This document shows, one piece after another, positions 1 through 7,445 of a stretch of DNA of 24,406 nt; positions within the stretch are counted from its first letter, which is position 1, and each line of letters begins with the position of its first letter. Position numbers and translations under genes: made by a program. Source of the DNA: a virus. Below the pieces are notes generated by a model, which worked only from the letters and a program-made list of their open reading frames with translations, was not told the origin of the DNA and searched no databases. The stretch is from positions 1-24,406 of IMG/VR virus record IMGVR_UViG_3300031702_000047. The stretch is one strand, 5' to 3'.

Positions 1-1179
1 AAGAACACTCACATGACCCATATCGAAGATAAGGTCATCTACGGTGGGGTCAAGGGCACACGCGAAGCAATCAATGCTCTACGCGAACTCCGTGATGTGT
101 TAGCAGGTAAAGGCAAAGCAAACCTATCTACTAAGTGGGATGGTGCCCCTGCTATATTCGCAGGTACCGATCCTAGTGACGGCAAGTTCTTTGTGGCAAA
201 GAAGGGTATCTTCAATAAGAACCCCCAGATCTATAAGACTGCCGCTGATTGTGATGAGTTCCTATCTGGAGACCTCGCAGTCAAGATGAAGGACGCATTG
301 AAGTATTTACCTGAACTGGGTATCCAAGGTGTTATCCAAGGTGACTTCCTGTTCGGAGCAGGTGATGTTAAAACCAAAACAATAGAGGGTACGAAGTATA
401 CAACCTTCCACCCCAATACTATTGTATATGCTATACCTTTCGAGCAGTCTAAGTTAGTACGAGACGCGAAAATCGGTATAGTGTGGCACACTACATATAA
501 GGGTAAAGACTTTGAAAACATGAGCGCATCTTATGGTGTAGATGTCTCTAAACTGAAACAAAGTAAGAATGTCTGGAGTCAAGACGCAATGTTGCGTTCT
601 GTTGATGCTACCATGACACAAAAAGAAACGGAGCAAGTAAATGACTACTTATCAAAGATTGGTAAACTATTTAACCAAATTGCGGGATCGACTCTTAGAG
701 TTCTTGAATCAAACCCCACCCTTGCCGGAACCATTGAAACCTACGGTAACACCCTCGTCAGACAAGGCACCTACATCCAAGACCCCAAAGCGCACACGCG
801 CTCCCTCATCGCGTACATCCAAGGGAAGTACCAAAAAGAAATCGACAAACGCAAAACCGAGAAAGGCAAAAGCGTCCAAGTCGCAAAACTCGAAGAAGTA
901 ATGAAGTTCTTCTCTCCGCAGAACCGAGCATCTTTGGAAAAGATGTTCGAAATGCAGAAGTTGATCGTTCTAGCAAAACTGAAACTTATAAATAAACTTA
1001 ACAGTTTAAAGAAAATAGACACATTCGTTAGGACGCGTCAAGGTTACAAGGTCACTGGCGAAGAAGGATATGTGGCAATCGATAAACTTGGTGGTGATGC
1101 TGTGAAACTTGTTGATCGTATGGAGTTCTCATACAACAACTTTTCACCCGATATACTAAAGGGTTGGGAGAAATCTTAA
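1..1179 (+). CDS. DUF6267-type phage protein with ligase-like motifs (5' partial)
   Basis: The frame is open from base 1 and the first ATG (base 13) has no ribosome binding site in the 12 bases before it. From memory, relatives continue upstream through this point, so I treat the gene as 5' truncated. Numbering from the ATG, it shows motifs in the order of covalent nucleotidyltransferases and ligases: K41-W-D-G44 (motif I-like), a KKGIF segment near 63-67, IQGDFLF at 108-114 (motif III-like), EGYV at 351-354 (motif IV-like) and AVKLVDR at 363-369 (motif V-like). A Lys-rich helical stretch (about 205-335) lies between the halves. The family match is by recognition; the ligase-like activity is inference. 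It precedes head-associated genes and is probably expressed late. Confidence 0.75.
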   Translation, partial: KNTHMTHIEDKVIYGGVKGTREAINALRELRDVLAGKGKANLSTKWDGAPAIFAGTDPSDGKFFVAKKGIFNKNPQIYKTAADCDEFLSGDLAVKMKDALKYLPELGIQGVIQGDFLFGAGDVKTKTIEGTKYTTFHPNTIVYAIPFEQSKLVRDAKIGIVWHTTYKGKDFENMSASYGVDVSKLKQSKNVWSQDAMLRSVDATMTQKETEQVNDYLSKIGKLFNQIAGSTLRVLESNPTLAGTIETYGNTLVRQGTYIQDPKAHTRSLIAYIQGKYQKEIDKRKTEKGKSVQVAKLEEVMKFFSPQNRASLEKMFEMQKLIVLAKLKLINKLNSLKKIDTFVRTRQGYKVTGEEGYVAIDKLGGDAVKLVDRMEFSYNNFSPDILKGWEKS

Positions 1180-1213
1180 CTCACTAATGGGTTGAACCAA
1201 AGAGGAACTAAAA

Positions 1214-1606
1214 GTGGCAGATAAACCGCTTAGATTTAAAGAGTTTGTGGAGGTCGAAGAATCTCCTGACGAAGCACTAAACATGACGCAACGTCTTGCG
1301 CGTGGTCGTACCTTCAAGAAGAACAAAGCAAAGATTGCTATGGGTCGCAAACGTGCGTCTCGTAAGATAGCATCTATGGATACCCTCAAGAAACGTTCTC
1401 GCAAAGCGGCACGAACCGTACTCCTAAAGAAAATGACCAAAGACGTGCCCAAGGGTGAGTTGTCATTGTCTCGTCGCCAAGATATAGAGAAGCGATTAGA
1501 GAAGAAGAAAGGGATCATCGACAAGATGGCAAAGAAGTTGTTGCCACAAGTTCGTAAGAAAGAGATGATGAAGAAGAAGGGACAAGGATCTAATAATGCC
1601 AATTAA
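1214..1606 (+). CDS. Small basic head-associated protein (putative internal/structural)
   Basis: A 130-residue, strongly basic protein starting at GTG, with AGAGGA 8 bases upstream. The N-terminus FKEFVEVEES resembles the short capsid-targeting leader of T4 internal head proteins, and VEE|S (14-17) fits the T4 prohead-protease pattern. The rest is helical and very rich in Lys/Arg (about 35-75 and 95-125), suggesting DNA contact inside the head. It overlaps the next gene by 11 bases, so the two are probably translationally coupled. It is a conserved type in marine T4-like phages with no known activity. The head role is inference from the leader, charge and neighbours. Confidence 0.7.
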   Translation: MADKPLRFKEFVEVEESPDEALNMTQRLARGRTFKKNKAKIAMGRKRASRKIASMDTLKKRSRKAARTVLLKKMTKDVPKGELSLSRRQDIEKRLEKKKGIIDKMAKKLLPQVRKKEMMKKKGQGSNNAN

Positions 1607-3311
1607 GAATTTCTCCTCGTATTTGATCGAAGAGAATAAAGAAGTGTACTTCACCTTTGGTCGTATGAATCCTCCTACGATTGGTCACGGTAAGGTGATG
1701 GATGTACTCGCGTCCAAGTCAGGTAAGTCTGACTATAAAGTATACCTGTCGCAGTCAGTGAACCCTAAGAAGGATCCACTGACCTATGCTGATAAGGTTA
1801 AACATACAAGAAAGATGTTTCCAAAACACGCACGTCAAGTAATGTTAGACAAGAACGTCAGAAGCGTGTTCGACATCGCAGTCAAACTATATGACCAAGG
1901 TTACACTAAGGTCAATATGGTTGTGGGCGCAGACCGTATTCGTGAGTTCGAAGTACTGTTAGCGAAGTACAATGGAACTAAAGCACGTCACGGTTTCTAT
2001 AAGTTTCAGAAGATCAGTATCATATCGGCAGGTCAAAGAGATCCCGATGCTACTGGTGTTGAAGGTATGTCTGCGTCTAAGCAACGAGACAATGCCTCAA
2101 AGAATGACTACACCACGTTCTCCCAAGGTGTACCCAAAGGAATGTCCGATGCAGATACACGGAAGTTGTTCAATGATGTTCGGAATGGAATGGGTCTAAA
2201 GGAAGAGCATCAATTCTCAAGACACATACAGTTAGAGACAGTATCCGAGACGCGTGAAGCATACGTCCAAGGGTCTCTGTTTGCTGTAGGTGATGAAGTA
2301 GTAATCAAAGATACGGACGAGTTGGCAACTGTTGCGGTACTAGGTACCAACTATGTTATCATCGAATCAGACGGTAAGAAGATGCGCAAGTGGTTGGATG
2401 CCGTTGAACTAGTAGAAGGTAAGACTGGTGCCCAACGATTAACCAACCGATTAAAGAAGTCTGGTGTTGATCTTGATAAACGTGCCAAGGAACGTGCCGC
2501 AAGTCATGCCGCGCTGAAGAAGAAGTATGCTTCCGAAGATGCCGATGATAAGTTTGGTAGGAAGAAAGGTATGGGGTTTCGCGCCCACAGTACTGCAATC
2601 GAAGAAGACGTATCACAGAAAGAACTGAATGACCTAGAGAAGTTTGCGGATCGTTTGTTAAACAAGTTTGATGTTGACATCGAATTCACACGTCACTTCG
2701 CTGATCGTATGAATGACAAGCGTAACAAACCTGCTATTACTATTGCCGAGTTACAACGTCTGTTCAAGAAGATGGCAGACAACAAGGGTAAGAAGATTAA
2801 GAAGCACGGTAACTCAGAGGCAATCCTAAAGGATATGCAGTCTGACCTCAACCTGCCTGTCGTGATCAACTGGAAGAACGGTGAGTTCGAAGTTGTTAAC
2901 AAAACAATAATGCGCAAGAAAGCATTCAAGTCACCTGATCCCGAACTCAAGTATGAAGGAGTTGAATTGGACGAGAATTGGTTTACTGATTGGGTTGCAG
3001 GGTTAGGTGCTAAGTCTGTACAGAAGTCTGACTATGCTAAAGCGGCAAAGTGGGTTGAGGCAGAGATCAAGAAGTCTAAGGGTAGACACGGAGCAGACTA
3101 CTACGCACAAGAACTTATCCGTAAGTCTGGTGCTAAGATGAACCGTAAGCAGATTGTGTCATTGGTTTCTACAACCGAAGCAGTTGATCATATGGCAAAG
3201 GCAGATAAGAAGATAGATAAAGAAGTCGAAGCAGATAAGAAGAAGCATGACCGTATCTTAGATCGTGCTAGACTGGCACGAGCAAGACAAAAGAATAGGT
3301 CAACTAAATGA
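1596..3311 (+). CDS. Multidomain head protein with N-terminal nucleotidyltransferase
   Basis: A 571-residue modular protein. Residues 1-12 (leader ending LIE|E) look like a T4-type capsid-targeting peptide. Residues 17-200 form a HIGH-superfamily nucleotidyltransferase: FGRMNPPTIGH (21-31) is the nucleotide-binding loop, VVGADR (109-114) a conserved core strand, and GMSASKQRDNA (157-167) the ISSTxxR-like motif. A small beta, KOW-like segment follows (about 224-270), ending in LVE|G (272-275). A basic module (275-337) ends in IEE|D. A module around 364-450 starts FTRHFADRMNDKRNK, as in other marine phage proteins, and LDE|N (458-461) separates the C-terminal basic part. Substrate unknown. The cleavage sites are inferred from motif only. 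Confidence 0.75.
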   Translation: MPIKNFSSYLIEENKEVYFTFGRMNPPTIGHGKVMDVLASKSGKSDYKVYLSQSVNPKKDPLTYADKVKHTRKMFPKHARQVMLDKNVRSVFDIAVKLYDQGYTKVNMVVGADRIREFEVLLAKYNGTKARHGFYKFQKISIISAGQRDPDATGVEGMSASKQRDNASKNDYTTFSQGVPKGMSDADTRKLFNDVRNGMGLKEEHQFSRHIQLETVSETREAYVQGSLFAVGDEVVIKDTDELATVAVLGTNYVIIESDGKKMRKWLDAVELVEGKTGAQRLTNRLKKSGVDLDKRAKERAASHAALKKKYASEDADDKFGRKKGMGFRAHSTAIEEDVSQKELNDLEKFADRLLNKFDVDIEFTRHFADRMNDKRNKPAITIAELQRLFKKMADNKGKKIKKHGNSEAILKDMQSDLNLPVVINWKNGEFEVVNKTIMRKKAFKSPDPELKYEGVELDENWFTDWVAGLGAKSVQKSDYAKAAKWVEAEIKKSKGRHGADYYAQELIRKSGAKMNRKQIVSLVSTTEAVDHMAKADKKIDKEVEADKKKHDRILDRARLARARQKNRSTK

Positions 3312-3574
3312 TTAATTTTAAGAAATACCTTGACGAAGGTCGGTATTCCATGTATGATGTAATAGAAGAAGAAGGTGAGGGACTCTCCGGTAAGTCTAAG
3401 AAGTCTGGCATCTCAGTTGACGTATTAAAGAAAGTATACAATCGCGGTGTTGCGGCATGGAAGACAGGTCATCGTCCGGGCACCACTCCACAACAATGGG
3501 GTTACGCAAGAGTTAATGCCTTTATTGTTAAGAAGAAGAAAGGTAATCTAAACCACGACAAGGATCTAGCATAA
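3308..3574 (+). CDS. DUF5824-like small protein
   Basis: An 88-residue protein whose ATG overlaps the previous stop (ATGA). The core around residues 44-75, with RGVAAWKTGHRPGTTPQQWG and then YARVNAF, matches what I recall as DUF5824, a small phage domain of unknown function. The N-terminus MINFKKYLDE|G is a short amphipathic leader ending in an LxE site, like the T4 capsid-targeting sequence, followed by an acidic linker (19-26). This suggests the DUF5824 domain is head cargo released after processing. Function unknown; family call fairly sure, packaging inferred. Confidence 0.75.
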   Translation: MINFKKYLDEGRYSMYDVIEEEGEGLSGKSKKSGISVDVLKKVYNRGVAAWKTGHRPGTTPQQWGYARVNAFIVKKKKGNLNHDKDLA

Positions 3575-3575
3575 C

Positions 3576-4790
3576 ATGAGAACGTTTAAAGATATACGAG
3601 AGAGTGCCAAAGGTATGGTAGGCGGTTTCTCAGTAGAGATACCCAAGCAAACTATCTCTGGTAAGACTATAGGTGGCGGTAAGAATGGGATCTTTGTTAA
3701 GGCAAAGACTGCTCGTCAAGCAATCAGCATGGCGGCAAAACGTCTGGGTGTTGATTTCAAGATGCTTAAAGTCGGTAAGGTAATTAAAGAAAGTGTCGAG
3801 ACATTAGACGAAGCATATCAGCAATTCTTGGATAAGTCACCTAGTAACTGGGGTGAGGAAAAGGTAGTCGCTTACGGAACCAAGAAAGGTTACAAAGTGA
3901 TCGGTGTATGTGGTCACGGTAAGATAGATGGTATTGTACTGTTCGGTCTTGATACCTCAGATAAGGCATATGTTGGTAAGGAAGCAAAGGTCAAGACTGG
4001 TCAAACAGTATTCCGTTATGCTACTCGTAATAGTATGGCAGGTGACATCTTTCCTTTAGTTAAGATTGATGTTAAACGCGGTCTACTATATAACCTATCA
4101 CAGAAGTCAAGTGATGGCGAGATTGACCACGCAGAGTTTGAAACTAAGAGTTCTAAGTTGCGTTACCTACGTCTTCACAAGGGTGCTAACCTTCGTGACA
4201 TTACTGGGTTCGATCCCGGTTTTGGTTCAATGAAAGAATCTACTCTCATCGAAGCGAAACAGACTCCGCTAGAACAAATGCAGGATATCGTTAAGAACAA
4301 GCAAGCAAAGAAGATCGGTGGTGTTATGGTCGATATGTTTACTGCTAGTACTATCACTCAGGCATACGCTAAAGTTAACCCTGCTATCAAAGCGAAGATG
4401 GAAAAGTCTAGTCTAGATATGCTTGTAGGTCTTGCGCAGAAGATGATGGGTATGAAAGAATCTGTCCAAGAAGGAACTCTTGACGAAGCAATGGGCAAGT
4501 TAAATGCCAAAGGCGAGATCGAGATGACTACCAAGAACTACAGCAAAGTTCACAAAGATTATAAGACCAAGATCAAAGGCACTCCTTATGCTATGCAGAT
4601 AGATCCTAAGACTGGTGGTTCTGCCTTGTTCCCTGTCAAGTTCATCAAAGAATCTGCGAACCTCGAAGAAGGAAAAATGAAAGAGTTTCATGCTATGGTC
4701 AAGAAGGGTATGACTGCCGCACAGATTGCTAAGAAGATTGGCATGAAAGAGAAAGATGTTGCGGAGTTTATGAAAGGTATGAAAGTGTGA
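3576..4790 (+). CDS. Modular head polyprotein with repeated KES...LxE linkers
   Basis: A 404-residue protein made of five short modules. The leader MRTFKDIRE|S is T4 capsid-targeting-like. Each later module boundary has the same type of linker, a KES triplet followed by an LxE site: KESVETLDE|A (71-80), KESTLIE|A (220-227), KESVQEGTLDE|A (294-305) and KESANLEE|G (358-366). The intervening modules do not resemble one another; module 4 (305-357) and the final HTH-like helix pair (366-404, TAAQIAKKIGM) look like pieces seen in other marine phage proteins. I infer a polyprotein cut by the prohead protease into several small internal head peptides. No enzymatic motif is visible. AAGGA lies about 10 bases before the ATG. 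Confidence 0.7.
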   Translation: MRTFKDIRESAKGMVGGFSVEIPKQTISGKTIGGGKNGIFVKAKTARQAISMAAKRLGVDFKMLKVGKVIKESVETLDEAYQQFLDKSPSNWGEEKVVAYGTKKGYKVIGVCGHGKIDGIVLFGLDTSDKAYVGKEAKVKTGQTVFRYATRNSMAGDIFPLVKIDVKRGLLYNLSQKSSDGEIDHAEFETKSSKLRYLRLHKGANLRDITGFDPGFGSMKESTLIEAKQTPLEQMQDIVKNKQAKKIGGVMVDMFTASTITQAYAKVNPAIKAKMEKSSLDMLVGLAQKMMGMKESVQEGTLDEAMGKLNAKGEIEMTTKNYSKVHKDYKTKIKGTPYAMQIDPKTGGSALFPVKFIKESANLEEGKMKEFHAMVKKGMTAAQIAKKIGMKEKDVAEFMKGMKV

Positions 4791-5137
4791 AGAGTTTCAA
4801 AGATGTGGAACGCATTGATGAACACTGCGAATGTACAGATCTCTATGAGGACTTGATGATTACTGAGTCCGAGTATCAGGGTAAGAAGGTTAAGTTAAAC
4901 GATCCAATTCGTACATCCGAGAACAAGAATAAGAAGTTCAAGGTGTATGTGAAGAACGATCAAGGTAACGTAGTTGTTGTACGTTTCGGAGATCCCAATA
5001 TGTCGATCAAACGAGACGATCCGGCAAGACGGAAGTCGTTTCGAGCAAGGCACGATTGTGCGAATCCCGGGCCAAAGCATAAGGCACGGTATTGGAGTTG
5101 CTATCAATGGCGCGGAAGTGCCAAGGTAGACAGTTAA
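4787..5137 (+). CDS. DUF6321-like domain protein, head-associated
   Basis: 116 residues. The GTG start overlaps the previous TGA (GTGA), with AAAGG upstream. The C-terminal core contains FGDPNMSIKRDD (68-79) and RRKSFRARHDC (81-91), then NPGPKHKARYWSC (93-105). This Cys/His/Arg/Trp-rich domain is common in marine T4-like phages and I recall it as DUF6321. The N-terminus MKSFKDVERIDE|H again looks like a capsid-targeting leader, with a second possible site ITE|S (25-28) just before the domain. The conserved Cys and His suggest metal binding or a compact fold. Function unknown. It is the last gene before the late promoters at 5143-5165. Confidence 0.7.
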   Translation: MKSFKDVERIDEHCECTDLYEDLMITESEYQGKKVKLNDPIRTSENKNKKFKVYVKNDQGNVVVVRFGDPNMSIKRDDPARRKSFRARHDCANPGPKHKARYWSCYQWRGSAKVDS

Positions 5138-5142
5138 ATAAG

Positions 5143-5165
5143 TATAAATAGATGTTATATAAATA
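5143..5165 (+). promoter_or_regulatory. Tandem T4-type late promoters
   Basis: Two exact TATAAATA octamers sit at 5143-5150 and 5158-5165, 15 bases apart, in the short gap between 5137 and the ATG at 5194. TATAAATA is the -10-only promoter read in T4 by the gp55 sigma factor with the sliding clamp. By T4 geometry, transcripts would start near 5156 and 5171. No -35 element is expected or seen. They would drive the coiled-coil/membrane gene and the acidic 301-residue head gene late in infection. Confidence 0.7.
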
Positions 5166-5193
5166 ACATTATATCCAATGGGAACACTGAGCA

Positions 5194-5472
5194 ATGGCAC
5201 AAACAGACGATGCCCGACTAGATCGGATCGAACAGAAAATCGACAAGTTAGCAGATGCTATGGTATCACTTGCTCGTACCGAGGAAAAGATTCTTGCGAT
5301 GGAAGAGAACCATCGTAATCATTACGAACGTATGAATAGATTCTCACAAAAGTTAGACGCAATAGAAATTAAAGTAAACGAAAATGCTCACACCGTGAGT
5401 ATCATTAATAAAGTTACGTTTGTCGGGGTTGCCGCTATTATCGGTGCCATCGTTAAAACGTTCTGGTTCTAG
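5194..5472 (+). CDS. Coiled-coil plus C-terminal membrane protein (XhlA/holin-like candidate)
   Basis: 92 residues. Residues 5-68 are a predicted coiled coil with heptad-like spacing (LDRIEQKIDKLADAM onward), followed by one hydrophobic segment at about 73-92 ending in TFWF. This layout, cytoplasmic coiled coil with a C-terminal anchor, resembles XhlA-type lysis accessory proteins and some phage holins; it could instead be a tail or membrane-anchoring protein. It lies directly downstream of tandem late promoters, which fits lysis timing. The endolysin itself is 14 kb away at 19301. The ribosome site is weak (GGAA about 10 bases upstream). The gene is sure; the role is not. Confidence 0.65.
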   Translation: MAQTDDARLDRIEQKIDKLADAMVSLARTEEKILAMEENHRNHYERMNRFSQKLDAIEIKVNENAHTVSIINKVTFVGVAAIIGAIVKTFWF

Positions 5473-5484
5473 GAGACCGTAAGC

Positions 5485-6390
5485 ATGAAAGGTAAAGATA
5501 TGAGTAAGACAATGGAGGCATATTTGTCTATGGTCTCCGAAGCAAAAGCAAAGTTGGATCCAGTAGACGATAAGGCAAACGATAAGAAGTTCAAGGATCG
5601 TAAAGACAAAGACATCGATAATGATGGCGATGTTGATAGTTCTGATGAGTTCTTACATAAGAAGCGTAAGGCAACTGATGACGCGATTGACGGTGGAGAC
5701 AAACCTGCCGACAATGCTAAACCTAAGAAGGGTGTTAATCCTTTCAAGAAGGAAGAAGTTGAGATTGACGAAGCGCGTCAGATGAAAGATCCTAAGAAGG
5801 ACTCTATGGTCACTAAGGGTGGTAAGACTATCGTAATCGACAAGTCTAAAGAGAAAGAGTTCCTTTCGAAAGGTTGGACTCTATCCGAAGCACAGGATGA
5901 TACCGAAGCAGAGAAAGACGATAAGAAACCTTTCCCACCTAAGAAGAAGAAAGAGAAGGGTGGAGCAGACGATGGTGAGACCGAAGCAGAAGCAGAAGAT
6001 GATGACGAAGCACCTGCTGAAACTGATGGTGAACCTGACACCGATGATCCTAAGAAGAAGAAGAAGTCTGGTAACCCTAAGACTGATGACGGTACCGCAG
6101 AGATCTCTAAGATTGAAAGCACTAGTCACAAAGCATTCATTGAGATGTGGTCACAGATCGAAGAAGCAGTTCAAGAAGGACGGCAAGGTGGAACCGCACA
6201 CACTCACGCACCTGCCGAGAAGATCGATGACAAAGAGTCACCGAAGGGTAAAGAGTTCATTGCCAAGCATAAGATCGATAAGAAAGAAGTCGAAGATCTT
6301 CAGGGTGTTGAGAAACCCAAAGAAGTTAAGTTAAAGAAAGAAGCGAGTGAGTTCGAAGTAATTCGTGCCCTTCTATCTGGCAAAATCTAG
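5485..6390 (+). CDS. Charged EF-hand-containing head/scaffold-like protein
   Basis: 301 residues, extremely charged, with Lys runs and Asp/Glu runs (about 138-205). An EF-hand-like loop is at 43-54 (D43, D45, D47, G48, D49, D51, D54), suggesting Ca2+ binding. Prohead-protease-type sites occur at VSE|A (17-20), IDE|A (94-97), LSE|A (133-136) and IEE|A (225-228). An ATG at 5500 with AAAGG before it would give an N-terminus MSKTMEAYLSMVSE|A, close in length to a T4 capsid-targeting leader; the ATG at 5485 has a good AGGAG, so both starts are possible. Charge and sites resemble prohead core or internal proteins. It ends just before the terminator at 6412. Confidence 0.7.
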   Translation: MKGKDMSKTMEAYLSMVSEAKAKLDPVDDKANDKKFKDRKDKDIDNDGDVDSSDEFLHKKRKATDDAIDGGDKPADNAKPKKGVNPFKKEEVEIDEARQMKDPKKDSMVTKGGKTIVIDKSKEKEFLSKGWTLSEAQDDTEAEKDDKKPFPPKKKKEKGGADDGETEAEAEDDDEAPAETDGEPDTDDPKKKKKSGNPKTDDGTAEISKIESTSHKAFIEMWSQIEEAVQEGRQGGTAHTHAPAEKIDDKESPKGKEFIAKHKIDKKEVEDLQGVEKPKEVKLKKEASEFEVIRALLSGKI

Positions 6391-6411
6391 TAGTATTGCC
6401 TAACACAAAAG

Positions 6412-6436
6412 AACCTCACTTAGGTGGGGTTTTTTT
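6412..6436 (+). terminator. Rho-independent terminator
   Basis: AACCTCAC (6412-6419) pairs with GTGGGGTT (6424-6431), an 8-bp stem with one G-U pair around a TTAG loop, followed directly by a T tract to 6436. It closes the head-protein block and sits just upstream of the sigma70 promoter at 6449. Confidence 0.85.
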
Positions 6437-6448
6437 ATGCCTAACGAC

Positions 6449-6477
6449 TTGACTTATTTCTCAGTATGGGTTATAAT
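6449..6477 (+). promoter_or_regulatory. Sigma70-type promoter
   Basis: TTGACT (6449-6454), a 17-base spacer and TATAAT (6472-6477), placed immediately after a terminator and 45 bases before the ATG at 6522. A second TATAAT at 6505-6510 could be an accessory -10. It likely opens the 6522-11099 operon in early or middle infection. Confidence 0.75.
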
Positions 6478-6521
6478 AGTATTATACTAAATAGTACTAT
6501 AGTATATAATTAAGGATATCA

Positions 6522-7445
6522 ATGAAGTTCTACATACTTACATCTTCTCTCCTAGAAGGAATACACCGCGCAACGAAGGTAATCCCTTCCGAAGATATGG
6601 TGGTTGTGATAAACGCAACCGACAAGGAATATGTCGAACGTGCCGTGGACTATTGTAATGAAAACGAACTCGAATACTATGTGACCGAATCAGATGGTAC
6701 TCCTGCCACAGGTAAGAACTCCGTACTGAAGTTGTTCCTAGAGAGTGACAACGACTACATGGTACACGTTGATGGTGATGATATAATCACACATCATGGT
6801 TATCGACTATATACACGAATGGCAAAGCACGAGTCACCGCCAGACATGGTTGTTCTATACAGACAACCTCAGATCAGAGATATAATAGACTTCGATTATG
6901 TACTAAATGAAGTCCAGAATCTAAACGAGCAAAAGGCGTTAAACCTCAATATCAAGTATCCTTATGATAAGTCTGATCCAACCTTTGATACTATCGACCA
7001 CGAATACCTGATGTATTACTTTAAGAAGTACTTTTTAATAAAAGACAAGACCGCAAACAGATGGGCAACTGATAGGGTAGAGTTCGCGAATATGATGAAC
7101 AAGTACTCTGAGTCTAAAGAGTATATGACAAGGATGGTATTCATCTCTCGTAACATTGCTCAAGAGATGTATTATGATCCTGTTCTTAGTGTCGGAGAGG
7201 ATACCATACAGTTCTTGAAGTTAAAACGACTTGCGGTAGAAGGGAAGTATAATATCATAAGAAGAAAAGAAAAGAACGTTCCTACATATATAAGTAACTA
7301 CAATGAAGATTCTATTACTAACATAGTAGGACGGCAAGGTAACGACTGGGATTGGGTAAGACCTCTCGTAGACGAGATCCTAAAATTGGGCAGCCTGCCC
7401 GAACATATTCAACTACCAGAGTTAGATGATGCAACTTACCTATAA
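6522..7445 (+). CDS. GT-A type (family 2-like) glycosyltransferase
   Basis: 307 residues. The N-terminal Rossmann-like part (1-90) ends in a DxD-type motif, VHVDGDD (81-87), which in GT-A enzymes holds the metal and nucleotide sugar. A long acidic/aromatic region follows, with VGEDTIQF near 223-230 matching the general position of the ED acceptor motif in GT2 enzymes. No membrane segment. AAGGA precedes the ATG. It is the first gene of an operon that also has a YkgJ-type, an AsnB-like and a methyltransferase gene. Possible acceptors are phage DNA bases, a virion protein or host surface glycan; the sequence does not decide. Confidence 0.75.
   Translation: MKFYILTSSLLEGIHRATKVIPSEDMVVVINATDKEYVERAVDYCNENELEYYVTESDGTPATGKNSVLKLFLESDNDYMVHVDGDDIITHHGYRLYTRMAKHESPPDMVVLYRQPQIRDIIDFDYVLNEVQNLNEQKALNLNIKYPYDKSDPTFDTIDHEYLMYYFKKYFLIKDKTANRWATDRVEFANMMNKYSESKEYMTRMVFISRNIAQEMYYDPVLSVGEDTIQFLKLKRLAVEGKYNIIRRKEKNVPTYISNYNEDSITNIVGRQGNDWDWVRPLVDEILKLGSLPEHIQLPELDDATYL

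Noticed and set aside
641-901. 86-residue alternative frame rich in Ser/Pro/Lys
   Set aside because: It is a shadow of the DUF6267 gene in a tract of C-ending codons, with no ribosome site or family resemblance.
987-994. TATAAATA inside the DUF6267 gene
   Set aside because: It is an exact late octamer but lies within a coding region, 220 bases from the next start; a chance match is as likely as a real promoter.
4200-4222. GGGTTCGATCCCGG looks like a tRNA T-arm
   Set aside because: It lies in frame inside the 404-residue head protein, and no matching acceptor stem or anticodon arm is present upstream.
5881-6334. Long open frames on both strands within the acidic head protein
   Set aside because: They arise from Lys/Glu/Asp-rich low-complexity codons of the real gene, lack ribosome sites and have biased, unnatural compositions.
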